Positions 53,701 to 61,774 of a stretch of 61,774 nt of DNA are shown one piece after another; position 1 is the first letter of the stretch; each line of letters opens with the position of its first letter. The notes under the pieces were generated by a model. That model was not told the DNA's origin and ran no database searches. It saw nothing but the letters and a program-made list of their open reading frames with translations. The stretch lies in NCBI GenBank assembly GCA_964483465.1, contig CAZABG010000003.1:1-61774 (forward strand), read 5' to 3'. A program made the translations under genes and the position numbers. The DNA comes from CAZABG01 sp964483465. Its GTDB lineage: Bacteria; Chlamydiota; Chlamydiia; Chlamydiales; Parachlamydiaceae.

Positions 53701-54320
53701 CCTGAGAAAATGATGGAAGGAGCGACTCCATTTTCGTGCTGAAGCAAAAGCGATTTAGCAAGATCGCTCCAAAAGGAAAATTCATAATGGATTTTAGGCG
53801 TCAGATGTCCATGCTTGATTTGAGCTAGCTCATCTTCAGTAAGGTCCGAAAATTTTAACGAATTTTCTTCAGTCGGAGGAACCCCTTTTTGAATAAGTTC
53901 TTTAAGGAACTGTTCGCCCGCCTTATTGTGAGCTTTAAAGGAAATATATTTATTTTTTTTCAGGACCTGGGGATTTGAACCCACTCTTTCATCAATGCTT
54001 AAAAAGAGTTCACGATAAAAGCTTTTTTCATAACGGATGTGTAGCGGCTCTAGATGGCCGTTATATATTTTTATAAAGCTTGCGGCGATGTGCGGGCATC
54101 CTGGTCTTTCGTTTTCTTCGGAACATAGGCAGAACGAATCGGCGATACCGCCCTTTTCATCAAGGTGTAAAAAAGCCCAATAGGCTTCTTTGGCTTCGGG
54201 ATCATAAACGTTTACTTGATAAGTGCGTCCCGAAAACTCTAATGCTTTTATCGCGCCGCCATTAAGCCATTTAAGCGCTTCTTTTTTATATACTTCGAGG
54301 TTTTTGGGTAACCAAATCAT
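50799..54320 (-). CDS. SWIM-domain SNF2-family helicase
   Basis: This is a chromatin-remodeler-like DNA translocase. An N-terminal SWIM zinc motif (CLCS then GCPH, about residues 64-77) is followed by about 600 residues of repeated beta-rich sequence. The SNF2 helicase fills the C-terminal 480 residues, with LSDDMGLGKTHQAMGLMASI, VFDEIQLAKN, VGLTGTPLENRLREL, and VFSHFLGMLDII. It ends with GLGIDLTQASVVIHYDRWWN and DRVHRIGQTRGVQVFKLV. All Chlamydiae have one or two such proteins (CT555/CT708 type). ATG at 54320 is preferred because the codons upstream give only TTG at 54341. Upstream lies a tandem CTTAAG/CTTAAC pair. Confidence 0.9.
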   Translation of the reverse strand: MIWLPKNLEVYKKEALKWLNGGAIKALEFSGRTYQVNVYDPEAKEAYWAFLHLDEKGGIADSFCLCSEENERPGCPHIAASFIKIYNGHLEPLHIRYEKSFYRELFLSIDERVGSNPQVLKKNKYISFKAHNKAGEQFLKELIQKGVPPTEENSLKFSDLTEDELAQIKHGHLTPKIHYEFSFWSDLAKSLLLQHENGVAPSIIFSGDPIPLDLKVDTKDFEFHYRLTEKELNRLIPKLNQVDSNLKLFGDFSSQVEKVHFDAKEKTLHLDLKNKETSFKSHKKFHDYYFEKGKGFINPERLEMIKPVVTDVGAFLDKYQQDLSEFIQIDPSPSHLHTDIKIERGTLHTTPYFQKSGDLEEGEIFGNWLYINGKFKRIIDAPPHLKGAKIARDKVYDYVMTHQAYLNGLEGFKVHLQPIETVLSYKVDERHSLTLESSMKSTPLPASYEFGSLIYVKGQGFFSKSSFETNLPLNTPIKEHEVASFIRKNERELKLVPGFFLERPPIEQASLDIYPVNEGIEVIPRYQWEEEFKNKKYHFFDDYIYIENQGFFPYSPRHFLPNAYRAPTIIHESEYPKFFGETLKTLAPYISTKDDTLAYPKNITFSFSSLDWDDTAKSYKGELLVNGIPIPTKEKRFHFTKAGLIDIELEPLKLVLKDIAKNRPYFSSLDILKLLALTDVKIDLPVLKEFQELKPSKLIHHEALRSVLRPYQEVGVNWLWFLYTHRLSGLLSDDMGLGKTHQAMGLMASIQTYKKDSKFLVVCPTSVLHHWEDKLKLYFPTLTHFTFHGLKRDFSQMAKADLVITSYGILRNEIEKFKTIPFELAVFDEIQLAKNHLSRIHLSLKQIKASTRVGLTGTPLENRLRELKALFDIVLPGLMPSEQVYIESFVKPIEKGENLEAKASLSRLIKPFLLRRKKEDVLTDLPEKIEEISHADLLPDQVNLYHNLIAEAKRGAVRDLYDDNKVIPYIHIFALLSNLKKICNHPALFLKEPSNYEQYSSGKWELFKELLEEALASEQKVVVFSHFLGMLDIIESYLTSIGVGFASLRGSTINRKEEIGRFQNDPNCKVFVASLQAGGLGIDLTQASVVIHYDRWWNAARENQATDRVHRIGQTRGVQVFKLVTLNSVEERIHEMIEKKARRMEEIVGADDSQVIKTLSRDELIELLRDAET

Positions 54321-54358
54321 TCTTATTCTTTTATAAAGCAAAATTTAAAAAAAGACCT

Positions 54359-54375
54359 GTTAAGATACGCTTAAG
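54359..54375 (-). promoter_or_regulatory. tandem CTTAAG/CTTAAC pair upstream of the SNF2 gene
   Basis: On the minus strand CTTAAG and CTTAAC are separated by 5 bp, the same 11-bp period as the boxes before the candidate effector genes. Here the TATAAA that could serve as -10 is 23 bp downstream rather than 21, so membership in the same regulon is uncertain. Confidence 0.4.
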
Positions 54376-54605
54376 ATTTATGATCCTACGGCTAAGTGCC
54401 TTATTTTTACCTATAGAGATCATAAGAGAGAATTCCACGCTGAGCGACGATAGAGAGGCTCGTTTCTTCTCAATTTATTGGCTGAAACAGTGATTTGTAT
54501 TTCTATATTGATGTAACTTGAGGCTAGTAGAGAATAGTGGCCCTCTCTAATGACCTCTCTGTTCAGTTTTCTCTCTTGATTTCTGTGGGTAAAAATAAAA
54601 AATCT
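54376..54605. repeat. gap with diverged intergenic-repeat fragments
   Basis: No gene is visible. AGAGAGGCTCG (54452-54462) is an exact inverted match to the tail of the 82-bp repeat at 40523. The stretch 54540-54600 has CT-rich sequence ending TTTCTGTGGGTAAAAA, similar to the CTCTGTGGTGAAAAA end of that repeat. Confidence 0.4.
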
Positions 54606-57600
54606 TTAAACCAGCGCAGCTTCGCGTTTCTGGAATTCCATCATCAGGATTTTTGATACGCCCTTCTCTTCCATAGAAACGCCGTAGAGTTTTTCCGCGA
54701 CCCCCATAGTCTTTTTATTATGGGTAATAACGATAAACTGAGTACGGTCTTTGAAGTGTTTTACCATCTCGACAAAACGTCCCACGTTTGTGTCATCAAG
54801 CGGCGCGTCAATTTCATCGAGTATACAGAACGGCGATGCCTTGACTTCAAAGATAGCAAATAGGAGGGCAAGAGCCGTTAAGCACTTTTCACCGCCTGAA
54901 AGAAGGTTTATGGAACGCATCTGTTTGCCTGGCGGCTTTGCGTGAATCTCAACGCCTGCTTTAAGCAAGTCTTCTTGAGAAGTAAGTTCAAGGTCCGCGT
55001 CTCCGCCGTTAAAAAGGATGGCAAAATTCTTTTTAAAGTTCGCTCTAACCTTTTCGAATGTTTCAAAAAAGAGCGTTCTGCTTTCCCCTTTTAATTTTTC
55101 GATAATGGTTAAGAGATCGCCTTTCGTGCTATTTAAGTCGCCAAGATCTTTCGTCAGGACGTTTTTGCGGTCATGGTATTGATCAAGGGTTTCAAGCGCG
55201 GCAAGATTGACGTCTTTATAGTTTTCAAGTTCGTTTTTGCAGGAACGGATCTCTTTTTCAAGTTTATCTATAGCCGAGTCTGTAACTTTTAGCGGTATGC
55301 CGGGGAATTGTTCGTTAAACTGTGCAAGAAGGGTAGCTTCCATCGTTTCAAGCTGGCTGAATTGAATCCCTTTTGAATGGATGTGTTCGCTAGCTTTCTT
55401 AAGCTTCTCTTCTTCGTTTTCAACCCCTTTTTCTTTATCGGTAATCTCGGATTTTATCTTTTCAAAAGCTTTAAGGGCTTTTTCCACACCCTCTTTCTCT
55501 TTTGTTAGATTTTTGCTTCCCGTTTCACTCTCTTTCTTTAAAACAGCTTCTTTTTTAACAAGGGTTTCAAGCTGAATTTTTGCCGCTTTCAATTCTTCAT
55601 CGTATTTCTTTGCGAGGCTATCGGCTTCCTGTGTTTTGACTTCCAAAACTTTTAAAATATGAGACGTTTTTCTTTGTTCATCAAGGCTAAGATTAAGTTC
55701 TTGCGAACGCTTGCTTAAAAGGGCTTTTTCCTTTTCAAAGGTTTCGTTGAGTTTCTTCAATTCATTTTCTATCGTCGTTTTTGTTTTTGCAAGCTCTGCT
55801 TGCTCTTTTTCGAGTTTTTCAACGATCCCTTTTTGCTCTTTTAAATCGAATTCTAATTTTGCAAGGGCAGCTTCATCTTGCAACCTTTTCTCTTTAATCT
55901 CTCCAAGCGTTTTTCTGATACGGGTGATATCGGCCTTTATCTTTTGAAACTGGAAATTCCTTTCCACAAGACGCATCTCTTTTTCACGAATTTGAGTATC
56001 GAGTTCCCGTCTTGATTTCTGCTGCGTTTCTTTTTTCTCTTTTGCCCCTTTTAAGTCGGCTTCAATCCGATTTAGATCTTTTGTGATAGAGGCAATGCCG
56101 GTAATTGCAGCTTTTAGTTCCGCATCACGCAAGAAAAGGTTTTGTCCTTGATTTGATCCTCTTGAAATTACCTTCATGCGATCAATATAAAAACCGTCCA
56201 ATGTATACACTTCTTCAAAAGAAGATGCCTGGGCAAACGCTTCTTCCAGATCTTTTACAACGCCTTTTTGGTTTAAAAAGTGGGAGACTAACGCATTCGA
56301 TTCGACTTTCTCTTTTAATGCAGATGTGAAAGGAGAGGCTTTTTTAGGAAGCAATATGCATGAAAAGTCGGTGATATTTTTGTCTTTTGCGTGTTTTAAG
56401 ACCTTCTTTAACAATTCTTCCGATTCGGCAACTAACGTATCTCCATAAGATTTTAAAAGAGCCGCGCACGTATTTTCAAAGCCTGATTGAACTTTAAAAT
56501 ATTCGTAGAGCTTTTTTAATTCAGGAAATGCTTTAAGTAATGTTTTTGAGCCTGATGAAAAACCTTCCATCTCTTCTTTTAGCTTAGAGAGGGTTTTTTC
56601 TTTTGATTGCAAGCTGACGAGGTCGCGGCGTAAATTGCCTTGAGCCGTATCTTGCGCATCAATCAGTTCTTGATGGGCTTTGATTTCCTGATCTAATTTC
56701 GTAAAGCTCTTTTTCAGTTTTTCAATTTCAGAGCTTAGCGTTTCGAGATCTTTCCCTTGGTCTTTTTCAAGTTCGACTGATTTAGAGAGTTCAACATCGA
56801 GTTTTTTTTCGGTTTTGATCCCTTCTTCAAGCTTTTCTTTGATCAAGTCTCTTCGCGTTTCATTTTGTCTGTAAGTTCCTGCGATATCTCCCGATTCACG
56901 CGACTTCTTTAAGGAACGGTTGTGGATATCGATCAGCTCATCCCTTTTTTCAGCGACCTGCTTTTCACAGGTTTTGAACTTCGCTTCTTGAACCTGAAAA
57001 CTCTTTTTAATTTCATCAAGAGCAATACGAACTTTATCTTCTTGGGTGAGCTTGTCTTTCATCTCTTTCGTACGTTCAAGCTGGGAATTTCCGAGTTTCT
57101 TCAGTTCGCCATCTAATCGTTCGATTGCTTTTTTTGTTTCTTCAATACGCTCAAGAACTGTTTCTTGCTCTTTAAGCTTCACATCGTTTTGCCCTTTCAT
57201 CTCAAAATAGCGAGCTTCAAGAGCTTTTAATTCTTCGCCTTTCTTTTCAGCCTCTTCCCGTTTTTCGCGGAATAGATCTTTTAGTTCATTTAGATGTTTT
57301 TCTTGTTTGGCTTTAGTCTGATCTTCTTCGCTAAGCGTTTTTTGAAGGGCGTTCTTTTTCGTTTGGGTATGGTTAATTTTATTGCTGATCAATTCGATTT
57401 CAGCGTCTTTTAATTTTTCAGTCAGCTTTTTGAATTTAGCCGCTTTTTCAGCTTGCTTTTGGAGCTCTTCGATTTGCCCTGCTACTTCTTTTACGATATC
57501 TTCGAGACGTTTTGCGTTATTATCGACATCAAGCAGCTTTCGCATGGTTTCTTTTTCATTCATGAGGAAGCGCGATATGCCCGCAGCCGATTCAAATATG

Positions 57601-58076
57601 GTTCTTCTTTCTTCAGGATTTAACTGGATGACCTGATCGATTTTGCCTTGTTCAAATATCCAGTAGGCATTTTTTCCCATTCCGATATCGATCAAAAGAG
57701 CCTGGACATCTTTTAGGCGGACAACATTATTATTGATTAAGTATTCGGAATCACCGTTTCTATGGTATCTTCTTGTAATTTCAACTTCGCGGTAGGGGAT
57801 TTCGACTTTTCCCAAATGGTTGTCGAAGGTGAGTGTGACTTCGGCTAAATTTAAAGGTTTTCTTTTCGTCGTACCGGCAAAAATAACGTCCTGCATATTG
57901 CCGCCGCGCATTGATTTTGCTGATTGCTCTCCCATAACCCAGCGGAAAGCGTCAGCGATATTTGATTTTCCGCAGCCATTCGGGCCGACAATGCCGTTGA
58001 GCTCTTCATCGAAGAGAAGCTCGACTTTGTCCGCAAAAGACTTAAAACCAGATATTTTAATCTTTTTTAATTTCAT
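54606..58076 (-). CDS. smc: chromosome segregation ATPase SMC
   Basis: SMC dimers organise and separate chromosomes. Starting at ATG 58076 (MKLKKIKISGFKSFADKVEL) the protein has 1156 residues, the usual size. The N-terminal head has Walker A GIVGPNGCGKSNIADAFRWV. Two long coiled coils flank a hinge at about residues 500-640 (FSSGSKTLLKAFPELKKLYE and onward). The C-terminal head carries LLSGGEKCLTALALLFAIF and Walker B FCILDEIDAPLDD. A start at 58115 would add 13 residues not found in the family. ScpA and ScpB are not nearby. Confidence 0.95.
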   Translation of the reverse strand: MKLKKIKISGFKSFADKVELLFDEELNGIVGPNGCGKSNIADAFRWVMGEQSAKSMRGGNMQDVIFAGTTKRKPLNLAEVTLTFDNHLGKVEIPYREVEITRRYHRNGDSEYLINNNVVRLKDVQALLIDIGMGKNAYWIFEQGKIDQVIQLNPEERRTIFESAAGISRFLMNEKETMRKLLDVDNNAKRLEDIVKEVAGQIEELQKQAEKAAKFKKLTEKLKDAEIELISNKINHTQTKKNALQKTLSEEDQTKAKQEKHLNELKDLFREKREEAEKKGEELKALEARYFEMKGQNDVKLKEQETVLERIEETKKAIERLDGELKKLGNSQLERTKEMKDKLTQEDKVRIALDEIKKSFQVQEAKFKTCEKQVAEKRDELIDIHNRSLKKSRESGDIAGTYRQNETRRDLIKEKLEEGIKTEKKLDVELSKSVELEKDQGKDLETLSSEIEKLKKSFTKLDQEIKAHQELIDAQDTAQGNLRRDLVSLQSKEKTLSKLKEEMEGFSSGSKTLLKAFPELKKLYEYFKVQSGFENTCAALLKSYGDTLVAESEELLKKVLKHAKDKNITDFSCILLPKKASPFTSALKEKVESNALVSHFLNQKGVVKDLEEAFAQASSFEEVYTLDGFYIDRMKVISRGSNQGQNLFLRDAELKAAITGIASITKDLNRIEADLKGAKEKKETQQKSRRELDTQIREKEMRLVERNFQFQKIKADITRIRKTLGEIKEKRLQDEAALAKLEFDLKEQKGIVEKLEKEQAELAKTKTTIENELKKLNETFEKEKALLSKRSQELNLSLDEQRKTSHILKVLEVKTQEADSLAKKYDEELKAAKIQLETLVKKEAVLKKESETGSKNLTKEKEGVEKALKAFEKIKSEITDKEKGVENEEEKLKKASEHIHSKGIQFSQLETMEATLLAQFNEQFPGIPLKVTDSAIDKLEKEIRSCKNELENYKDVNLAALETLDQYHDRKNVLTKDLGDLNSTKGDLLTIIEKLKGESRTLFFETFEKVRANFKKNFAILFNGGDADLELTSQEDLLKAGVEIHAKPPGKQMRSINLLSGGEKCLTALALLFAIFEVKASPFCILDEIDAPLDDTNVGRFVEMVKHFKDRTQFIVITHNKKTMGVAEKLYGVSMEEKGVSKILMMEFQKREAALV

Positions 58077-58347
58077 AAAATTATAGAGCCAATTACAAAA
58101 CGCATTTGATTGCAAAAACGCCTTTTTAAAGTTGGTTTTCGTTTACTCTACTTGGCCAAACCTTATAGTTCGACCTTGTCTTTTAAACGACGGCATTTAA
58201 GCTGCCGCTATAAAAACGTCTTCAAAATCTTCGTTTTTTCAGGGCAAAGCCGTTTTGCAATTGTATCTAATTCTAACGAAAGAGAAGGAAATATTCCCAG
58301 TAAAAATGGCCATATGCCCTATAATTCAAACCTGATTAGGAGACTAT

Positions 58348-59628
58348 ATGTTGGATATCAAGCTTATAAGGAAAGATTATAAAGAGGTTGAAAAAAGGCT
58401 TCAGACCAAAGAACCTTCCCTTTCCTTATTGGATATTGTCGAGCTCGATAATGAAATCAGAGAGCTAAAAGCGAAAGTCGAAACCCTTAAGGCTAAACGA
58501 AATGAGGTTAGCCAGAAGATAGGGGAAATGAAGCGCGCAAAGCAGGATGCCTCCCAATTTGTCGAAGAAATGGGCCTGGTTGGAGATGAAATACAGTCGC
58601 TTGACAGGCTTTTAAGTGAACAGGAGCGGCATTTTGAGGACAGAATGGCCAAGCTTCCAAATCTTCCTATGGAAGGGATTAAAGTTTCTCAGGATCCAAA
58701 AGAAAATGTTGTCATAAAGACCTTTAAAGATAAGCCCGTATTTAATTTTCCTTTTAAAAACCATGTTGAATTAAACGAAAAACTTGATCTTTTCGATTTT
58801 AAGAGAGGGGCTAAAATTTCGGGCTCGGGTTGGCCGGTTTATAAAAACTGGGGTGCCCGCCTTGAATGGGCGCTCATTAACTACATGATTTCGATCCATA
58901 TTAAAAATGGTTTTATGCAATGGATTCCTCCTATTCTAGTTCGTCCTGAGACGGTATACCATTCTGGACAGCTCCCTAAGTTCGAAAACCAGCAGTTTAG
59001 GGTAAAAGACGAGGATTACGACCTTTATTTAATCCCTACCGCTGAAGTGCCATTGAATGGCATGCACGCGGATGAGCTTGTAAAAGAAGAAGATCTTCCT
59101 TTTAGGTATATAGCCTATACTCCTTGCTTTAGACGGGAAGCGGGGGCGGCGGGCAGCCAGGAACGAGGCCTTATCCGTATGCACCAATTCAATAAAGTGG
59201 AGATGTTTGTATTTTCTCATCCTGATGATTCTGACAATCAGTTTGAAAAGATGTTGAAATCTGCCGAAGAGGTGCTGGAAGGGCTTGATTTACACTACCG
59301 TAACGCCCTTTTGGTGACGGGAGATATGTCTTTTGCCGCAGCAAAAACAGTTGATATTGAAGTATGGCTTCCCGGACAAGACCGATATTATGAGGTTTCT
59401 TCTGTATCTAACTGCGGCCCTTATCAGGCAAGAAGGTCGAATTGCCGCTTTAAGACTAAAGAGGGTAAATACGAGTTTGTCCATACTTTAAACGGATCCG
59501 GTCTTGCAACTTCCCGTTTAATGGTGGCTCTTCTTGAAAACAACCAGCAGCCGGACGGCTCTATTACGATTCCGAAAGTGCTTCAAAGCTATCTTGGAGG
59601 CATTGACAGGCTTGTTCCAGTCTCGTGA
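58348..59628 (+). CDS. serS: seryl-tRNA synthetase
   Basis: SerS charges tRNA-Ser. The N-terminal coiled-coil arm (about 25-105) binds the long variable arm of the tRNA. Class II motifs are visible: motif 2 in FRYIAYTPCFRREAGAAG and RGLIRMHQFNKVEMF, and motif 3 in NGSGLATSRLMVALLENNQ. ISGSGWPVYKNWGARLEWAL is also typical. At 426 residues the length is normal. TTAGGAG precedes the ATG. Confidence 0.96.
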   Translation: MLDIKLIRKDYKEVEKRLQTKEPSLSLLDIVELDNEIRELKAKVETLKAKRNEVSQKIGEMKRAKQDASQFVEEMGLVGDEIQSLDRLLSEQERHFEDRMAKLPNLPMEGIKVSQDPKENVVIKTFKDKPVFNFPFKNHVELNEKLDLFDFKRGAKISGSGWPVYKNWGARLEWALINYMISIHIKNGFMQWIPPILVRPETVYHSGQLPKFENQQFRVKDEDYDLYLIPTAEVPLNGMHADELVKEEDLPFRYIAYTPCFRREAGAAGSQERGLIRMHQFNKVEMFVFSHPDDSDNQFEKMLKSAEEVLEGLDLHYRNALLVTGDMSFAAAKTVDIEVWLPGQDRYYEVSSVSNCGPYQARRSNCRFKTKEGKYEFVHTLNGSGLATSRLMVALLENNQQPDGSITIPKVLQSYLGGIDRLVPVS

Positions 59629-60517
59629 GGTGTTAATTGATGTGCGCGCGCCGATAGAATATCGGCATGCGCACATACCAAACGCTATAAATATCCCCCT
59701 TTTTGATGATAATGAAAGGGCTCTTGTGGGCGCTTGCTATAAGCAAGAGGGGAAGGATAAGGCCGTTGATTTGGGGCTAAAAATCGTCGGACCCAAGCTA
59801 TATTCTTTAGTCAATCAAGCAAGAAATCTAAATTCTCCCTTAACTGTCTACTGCGCTCGTGGGGGAATGCGCTCATCAAGCATGCAATGGCTCCTTTCTT
59901 TTTCAGGTTTAAAAGTGAATCAAAGGCAAGGGGGCTACAAAGCCTTCCGGTCCGAAGTTTTAGAAATTTTGAACCGTCCTTATAAGTTTCATTTGATTGG
60001 CGGCTATACCGGTTCAGGAAAAAGCGAATATCTACGTCAGTTAAATGAGCAAACGCTTGATTTAGAGCATATTGCCAATCATCGTGGATCTGCTTTCGGA
60101 GAAAATGGAGAGCAGCCTTCAAACGAGATGTTTGAAAATAAGATCGCATGCGTCTTGAGCGCATATGATTTGTCAAAACCGGTCTATGTAGAAGATGAAA
60201 GCCGCATGATAGGTCAAAATAAAATTCCCGATCCCCTTTACGAAAAGATGCAAAAAAGTCCGATTACAGTAATCGAAGCCTCTCAAGATAAACGAGTTGA
60301 TAGGCTATATGCGGAATATGGATTTCTTCCAAAAGATGTGCTTATTCGTAACATCGAGAAAATAAAAAAGCGGTTGGGCTCGGAAAAAACTGCCTTCGCG
60401 ATTAATCTGGTAAATAAGGGAGAGATAAGGAACGCGATTGTCGAAATGCTCCATTATTATGACAACGCTTACCGTTATTCTTTAGAAAAACGATGCAAAA
60501 CTTTAATCAATTCGTAG
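59534..60517 (+). CDS. selU: tRNA 2-selenouridine synthase SelU (MnmH)
   Basis: SelU geranylates and selenates 2-thiouridine at the wobble position of Lys, Glu and Gln tRNAs using selenophosphate. An N-terminal rhodanese domain is seen (LIDVRAPIEYRHAHIPNAIN and the loop VYCARGGMRSSSM with the active Cys), followed by a P-loop domain (LIGGYTGSGKSEYLRQL). The extent given starts at ATG 59534, inside serS. The true start is probably TTG at 59594 (LEALTGLFQSREVLIDV) or near it, because family members have only about 15-20 residues before the DVRAP motif. The overlap with serS and the next gene suggests an operon. No selenophosphate synthetase gene is in this window. Confidence 0.88.
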   Translation: MKTTSSRTALLRFRKCFKAILEALTGLFQSREVLIDVRAPIEYRHAHIPNAINIPLFDDNERALVGACYKQEGKDKAVDLGLKIVGPKLYSLVNQARNLNSPLTVYCARGGMRSSSMQWLLSFSGLKVNQRQGGYKAFRSEVLEILNRPYKFHLIGGYTGSGKSEYLRQLNEQTLDLEHIANHRGSAFGENGEQPSNEMFENKIACVLSAYDLSKPVYVEDESRMIGQNKIPDPLYEKMQKSPITVIEASQDKRVDRLYAEYGFLPKDVLIRNIEKIKKRLGSEKTAFAINLVNKGEIRNAIVEMLHYYDNAYRYSLEKRCKTLINS

Positions 60518-61599
60518 AAGAGAGCTTGACTGCCTATCATGCAGCGGAAAATATCGGAAAAATTTTAGAGAAAAAAGGATTTAAAAAGGGCCTTAATAAC
60601 GGCTCTAAATTTTATATCTCCTTTGACGGAGCGGTAGCTGCGTTTATCAAACCGAAAAAAATGAAGCGCCTTAAAATTTTTCATGCGCATACCGATAGTC
60701 CCGCTCTTAAATTAAAACCAAATAGCCAATTCCATGTGGAAAATATGTCCATGCTGGCAGTTGAGGTTTATGGAGCGCCATTGCTTTCATCATGGACAAA
60801 CCGCGATTTAAAAATTGCAGGTCGAGATGGGGAGGGTAAATTGATCGCTCTAAAAGAGCTCGCAACGCTTCCTCAGCTTGCCATTCATCTTGATCGCGAC
60901 GTAAATGAGAAGGGGCTCGTATTAAATCCTCAGGCGCATTTGAATCTCCTGACAGGAATTAAAGCGCTTCCAAAAGGTCCATACGATCTATTTGCCGTAT
61001 CAAATGAGAAGGTTGTATCCCTTGGCGATGATCTTGTGCAAGGGCCGAGGCTTGATAATTTAGCAAGTTGTTATCAAATCCTTGAAGCGCTTGAAGCATC
61101 GCCCGATAGTTTGATTGCGGCCTTCTTTTTTAATCATGAAGAAATAGGTTCATCAAGCCATCAAGGAGCGGAATCAGCCCGTTTTGCGCATATTCTCGAA
61201 AGAGTTGTTGGCGATAGGGGAGAGTATCTCGACCTTTTAGAAAACACCTTTGCCGTATCGATTGATGTTGCCCATGCCGTTCATCCAAATTATCCTGAGA
61301 GGCATGATCCGAGACATCCTGTCTATCTTGGCAAAGGGATCGCCGTCAAATGGAGCGCAAAGCAAAAATATGCGACAGACGCAACGGGCGCGAAATATTT
61401 TAAAAATTATCAAAATTACGTAAGCCGTAATGATATTCCTTCAGGATCAACTGTCGGCCCTATCCAATCGAGGCTTTTTGGGGTTAAGACAATCGATATC
61501 GGTATTCCTATACTATCCATGCATAGTATCCGCGAAATCATTTCATTGAAGGATCATATCGCCATGATCGACGCGCTTAAACGTATCATAAAAGAATAG
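60493..61599 (+). CDS. M18-family aspartyl/leucyl aminopeptidase
   Basis: This cytosolic binuclear zinc aminopeptidase removes N-terminal residues from peptides. Metal and catalytic residues are present: His in FHAHTDSPALK, Asp in GPRLDNLASCYQ, the Glu pair in FFFNHEEIGSSSHQGA, Asp in VSIDVAHAVHPNYPE, and a late His in LSMHSIREI. At 368 residues it is about 60 shorter than typical M18 enzymes (about 430), mainly near the N-terminus and dimerisation region. The start overlaps selU by 25 bases. Confidence 0.88.
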   Translation: MQNFNQFVEESLTAYHAAENIGKILEKKGFKKGLNNGSKFYISFDGAVAAFIKPKKMKRLKIFHAHTDSPALKLKPNSQFHVENMSMLAVEVYGAPLLSSWTNRDLKIAGRDGEGKLIALKELATLPQLAIHLDRDVNEKGLVLNPQAHLNLLTGIKALPKGPYDLFAVSNEKVVSLGDDLVQGPRLDNLASCYQILEALEASPDSLIAAFFFNHEEIGSSSHQGAESARFAHILERVVGDRGEYLDLLENTFAVSIDVAHAVHPNYPERHDPRHPVYLGKGIAVKWSAKQKYATDATGAKYFKNYQNYVSRNDIPSGSTVGPIQSRLFGVKTIDIGIPILSMHSIREIISLKDHIAMIDALKRIIKE

Positions 61600-61710
61600 A
61601 TGCCTGTGACCGTGTTAGGTAAAGAATAGACCGTTACCGTCTTCGGTTTTTTTTGACAGAGAGCAGTTGGAAGACTACTCCTTCCTATATCTTCAATGTT
61701 AAAATTAAAA

Positions 61711-61752
61711 ATTGTTTCTCTCTGCGTCTCCGCGTCTCTGCGCCTCTGCGTT
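61711..61752. repeat. CTCTGCG-type intergenic repeat
   Basis: A run of CTCTCTGCGTCTCCGCG and TCTCTGCGCCTCTGCG, ending GTTAAAA, forms tandem 7-9-bp units. It resembles an intergenic repeat seen in many bacteria and the tail of the 82-bp repeats at 40523 and 40671. A weak hairpin ACCG-TCTT-CGGT followed by T8 (61636-61655) lies between it and the aminopeptidase gene and may be its terminator. Confidence 0.5.
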
Positions 61753-61774
61753 AAAACTAAAAATTTATATGTCT

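Noticed and set aside
58110..58382. 90-codon plus-strand ORF between smc and serS
   Set aside because: Runs into the serS start in another frame; composition is basic and irregular, with no recognisable domain. No tRNA could be folded in this gap either.
1..61774. CRISPR arrays, rRNA and tRNA genes
   Set aside because: I looked for regularly spaced identical repeats and for tRNA-like cloverleaf sequences in the gaps and found none; the only direct repeat pair (40523 and 40671) has two units and is not CRISPR-like.

Overview
The window reads as chromosomal DNA of an environmental (amoeba-associated) chlamydia, order Parachlamydiales or similar. The markers are an early-upstream-ORF regulator (Euo), a chlamydia/plant-type ATP/ADP translocase, a fused SecDF, a YtgABCD metal transporter with a DtxR-like tail on YtgC, and an hrcA-grpE-dnaK operon with a CIRCE operator. 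Several gene neighbourhoods match Chlamydiaceae order: euo-recJ-secDF, npt-CT066-like-ytgABCD-dxr-rseP, and aroA/aroK/aroC/aroB. Genes absent from reduced Chlamydiaceae (NAD-glutamate dehydrogenase, BrnQ, SelU, a NACHT-like NTPase) point to the larger environmental lineages. The species cannot be named from the sequence alone.

Layout. 1-3.4 kb is a decayed mobile region: a frameshifted AAA/DUF234 ATPase, repeats and a large palindrome, and a remnant fusing a phage portal to a Mu-F-like head protein. 3.4-6.6 kb holds lineage-specific genes, including two tandem small paralogs around a phosphoribosyltransferase-like protein. 6.8-17.5 kb carries euo, dapF, an RNA methyltransferase, recJ, secDF and a DUF2156 gene. 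17.5-29.7 kb carries npt, the CT066-like gene, mrp, ytgABCD, dxr, rseP and a degenerate GT8-like gene. 29.7-34.2 kb is the shikimate set. 34.5-40.1 kb has two ABC half-transporters, an orphan gene and brnQ. 40.1-44.5 kb has a hairpin array, direct repeats and the heat-shock operon. 44.5-54.4 kb has glutamate dehydrogenase, an SDR, a NACHT-like NTPase, an orphan gene and a SWIM/SNF2 helicase. 54.6-61.6 kb has smc, serS, selU and an M18 aminopeptidase.

The most interesting signal is a shared promoter design in front of four lineage-specific genes (starts near 4328, 5691, 25891 and 38870, all minus strand). Each has two or three direct half-sites of the form YTTAA repeated every 11 bp. The half-site register ends exactly 10 bp before a TATAAT/TAAAAT box, and the start codon lies 6-8 bp beyond that box. 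This matches PmrA/PhoP-type (OmpR-family) response-regulator architecture and implies leaderless or nearly leaderless transcripts. I infer a regulon of candidate effector genes. A second candidate is a long hairpin in the predicted 5' leader of the ATP/ADP translocase.

The annotation was made by reading alone. Family assignments rest on recognised motifs, and no database search was run.
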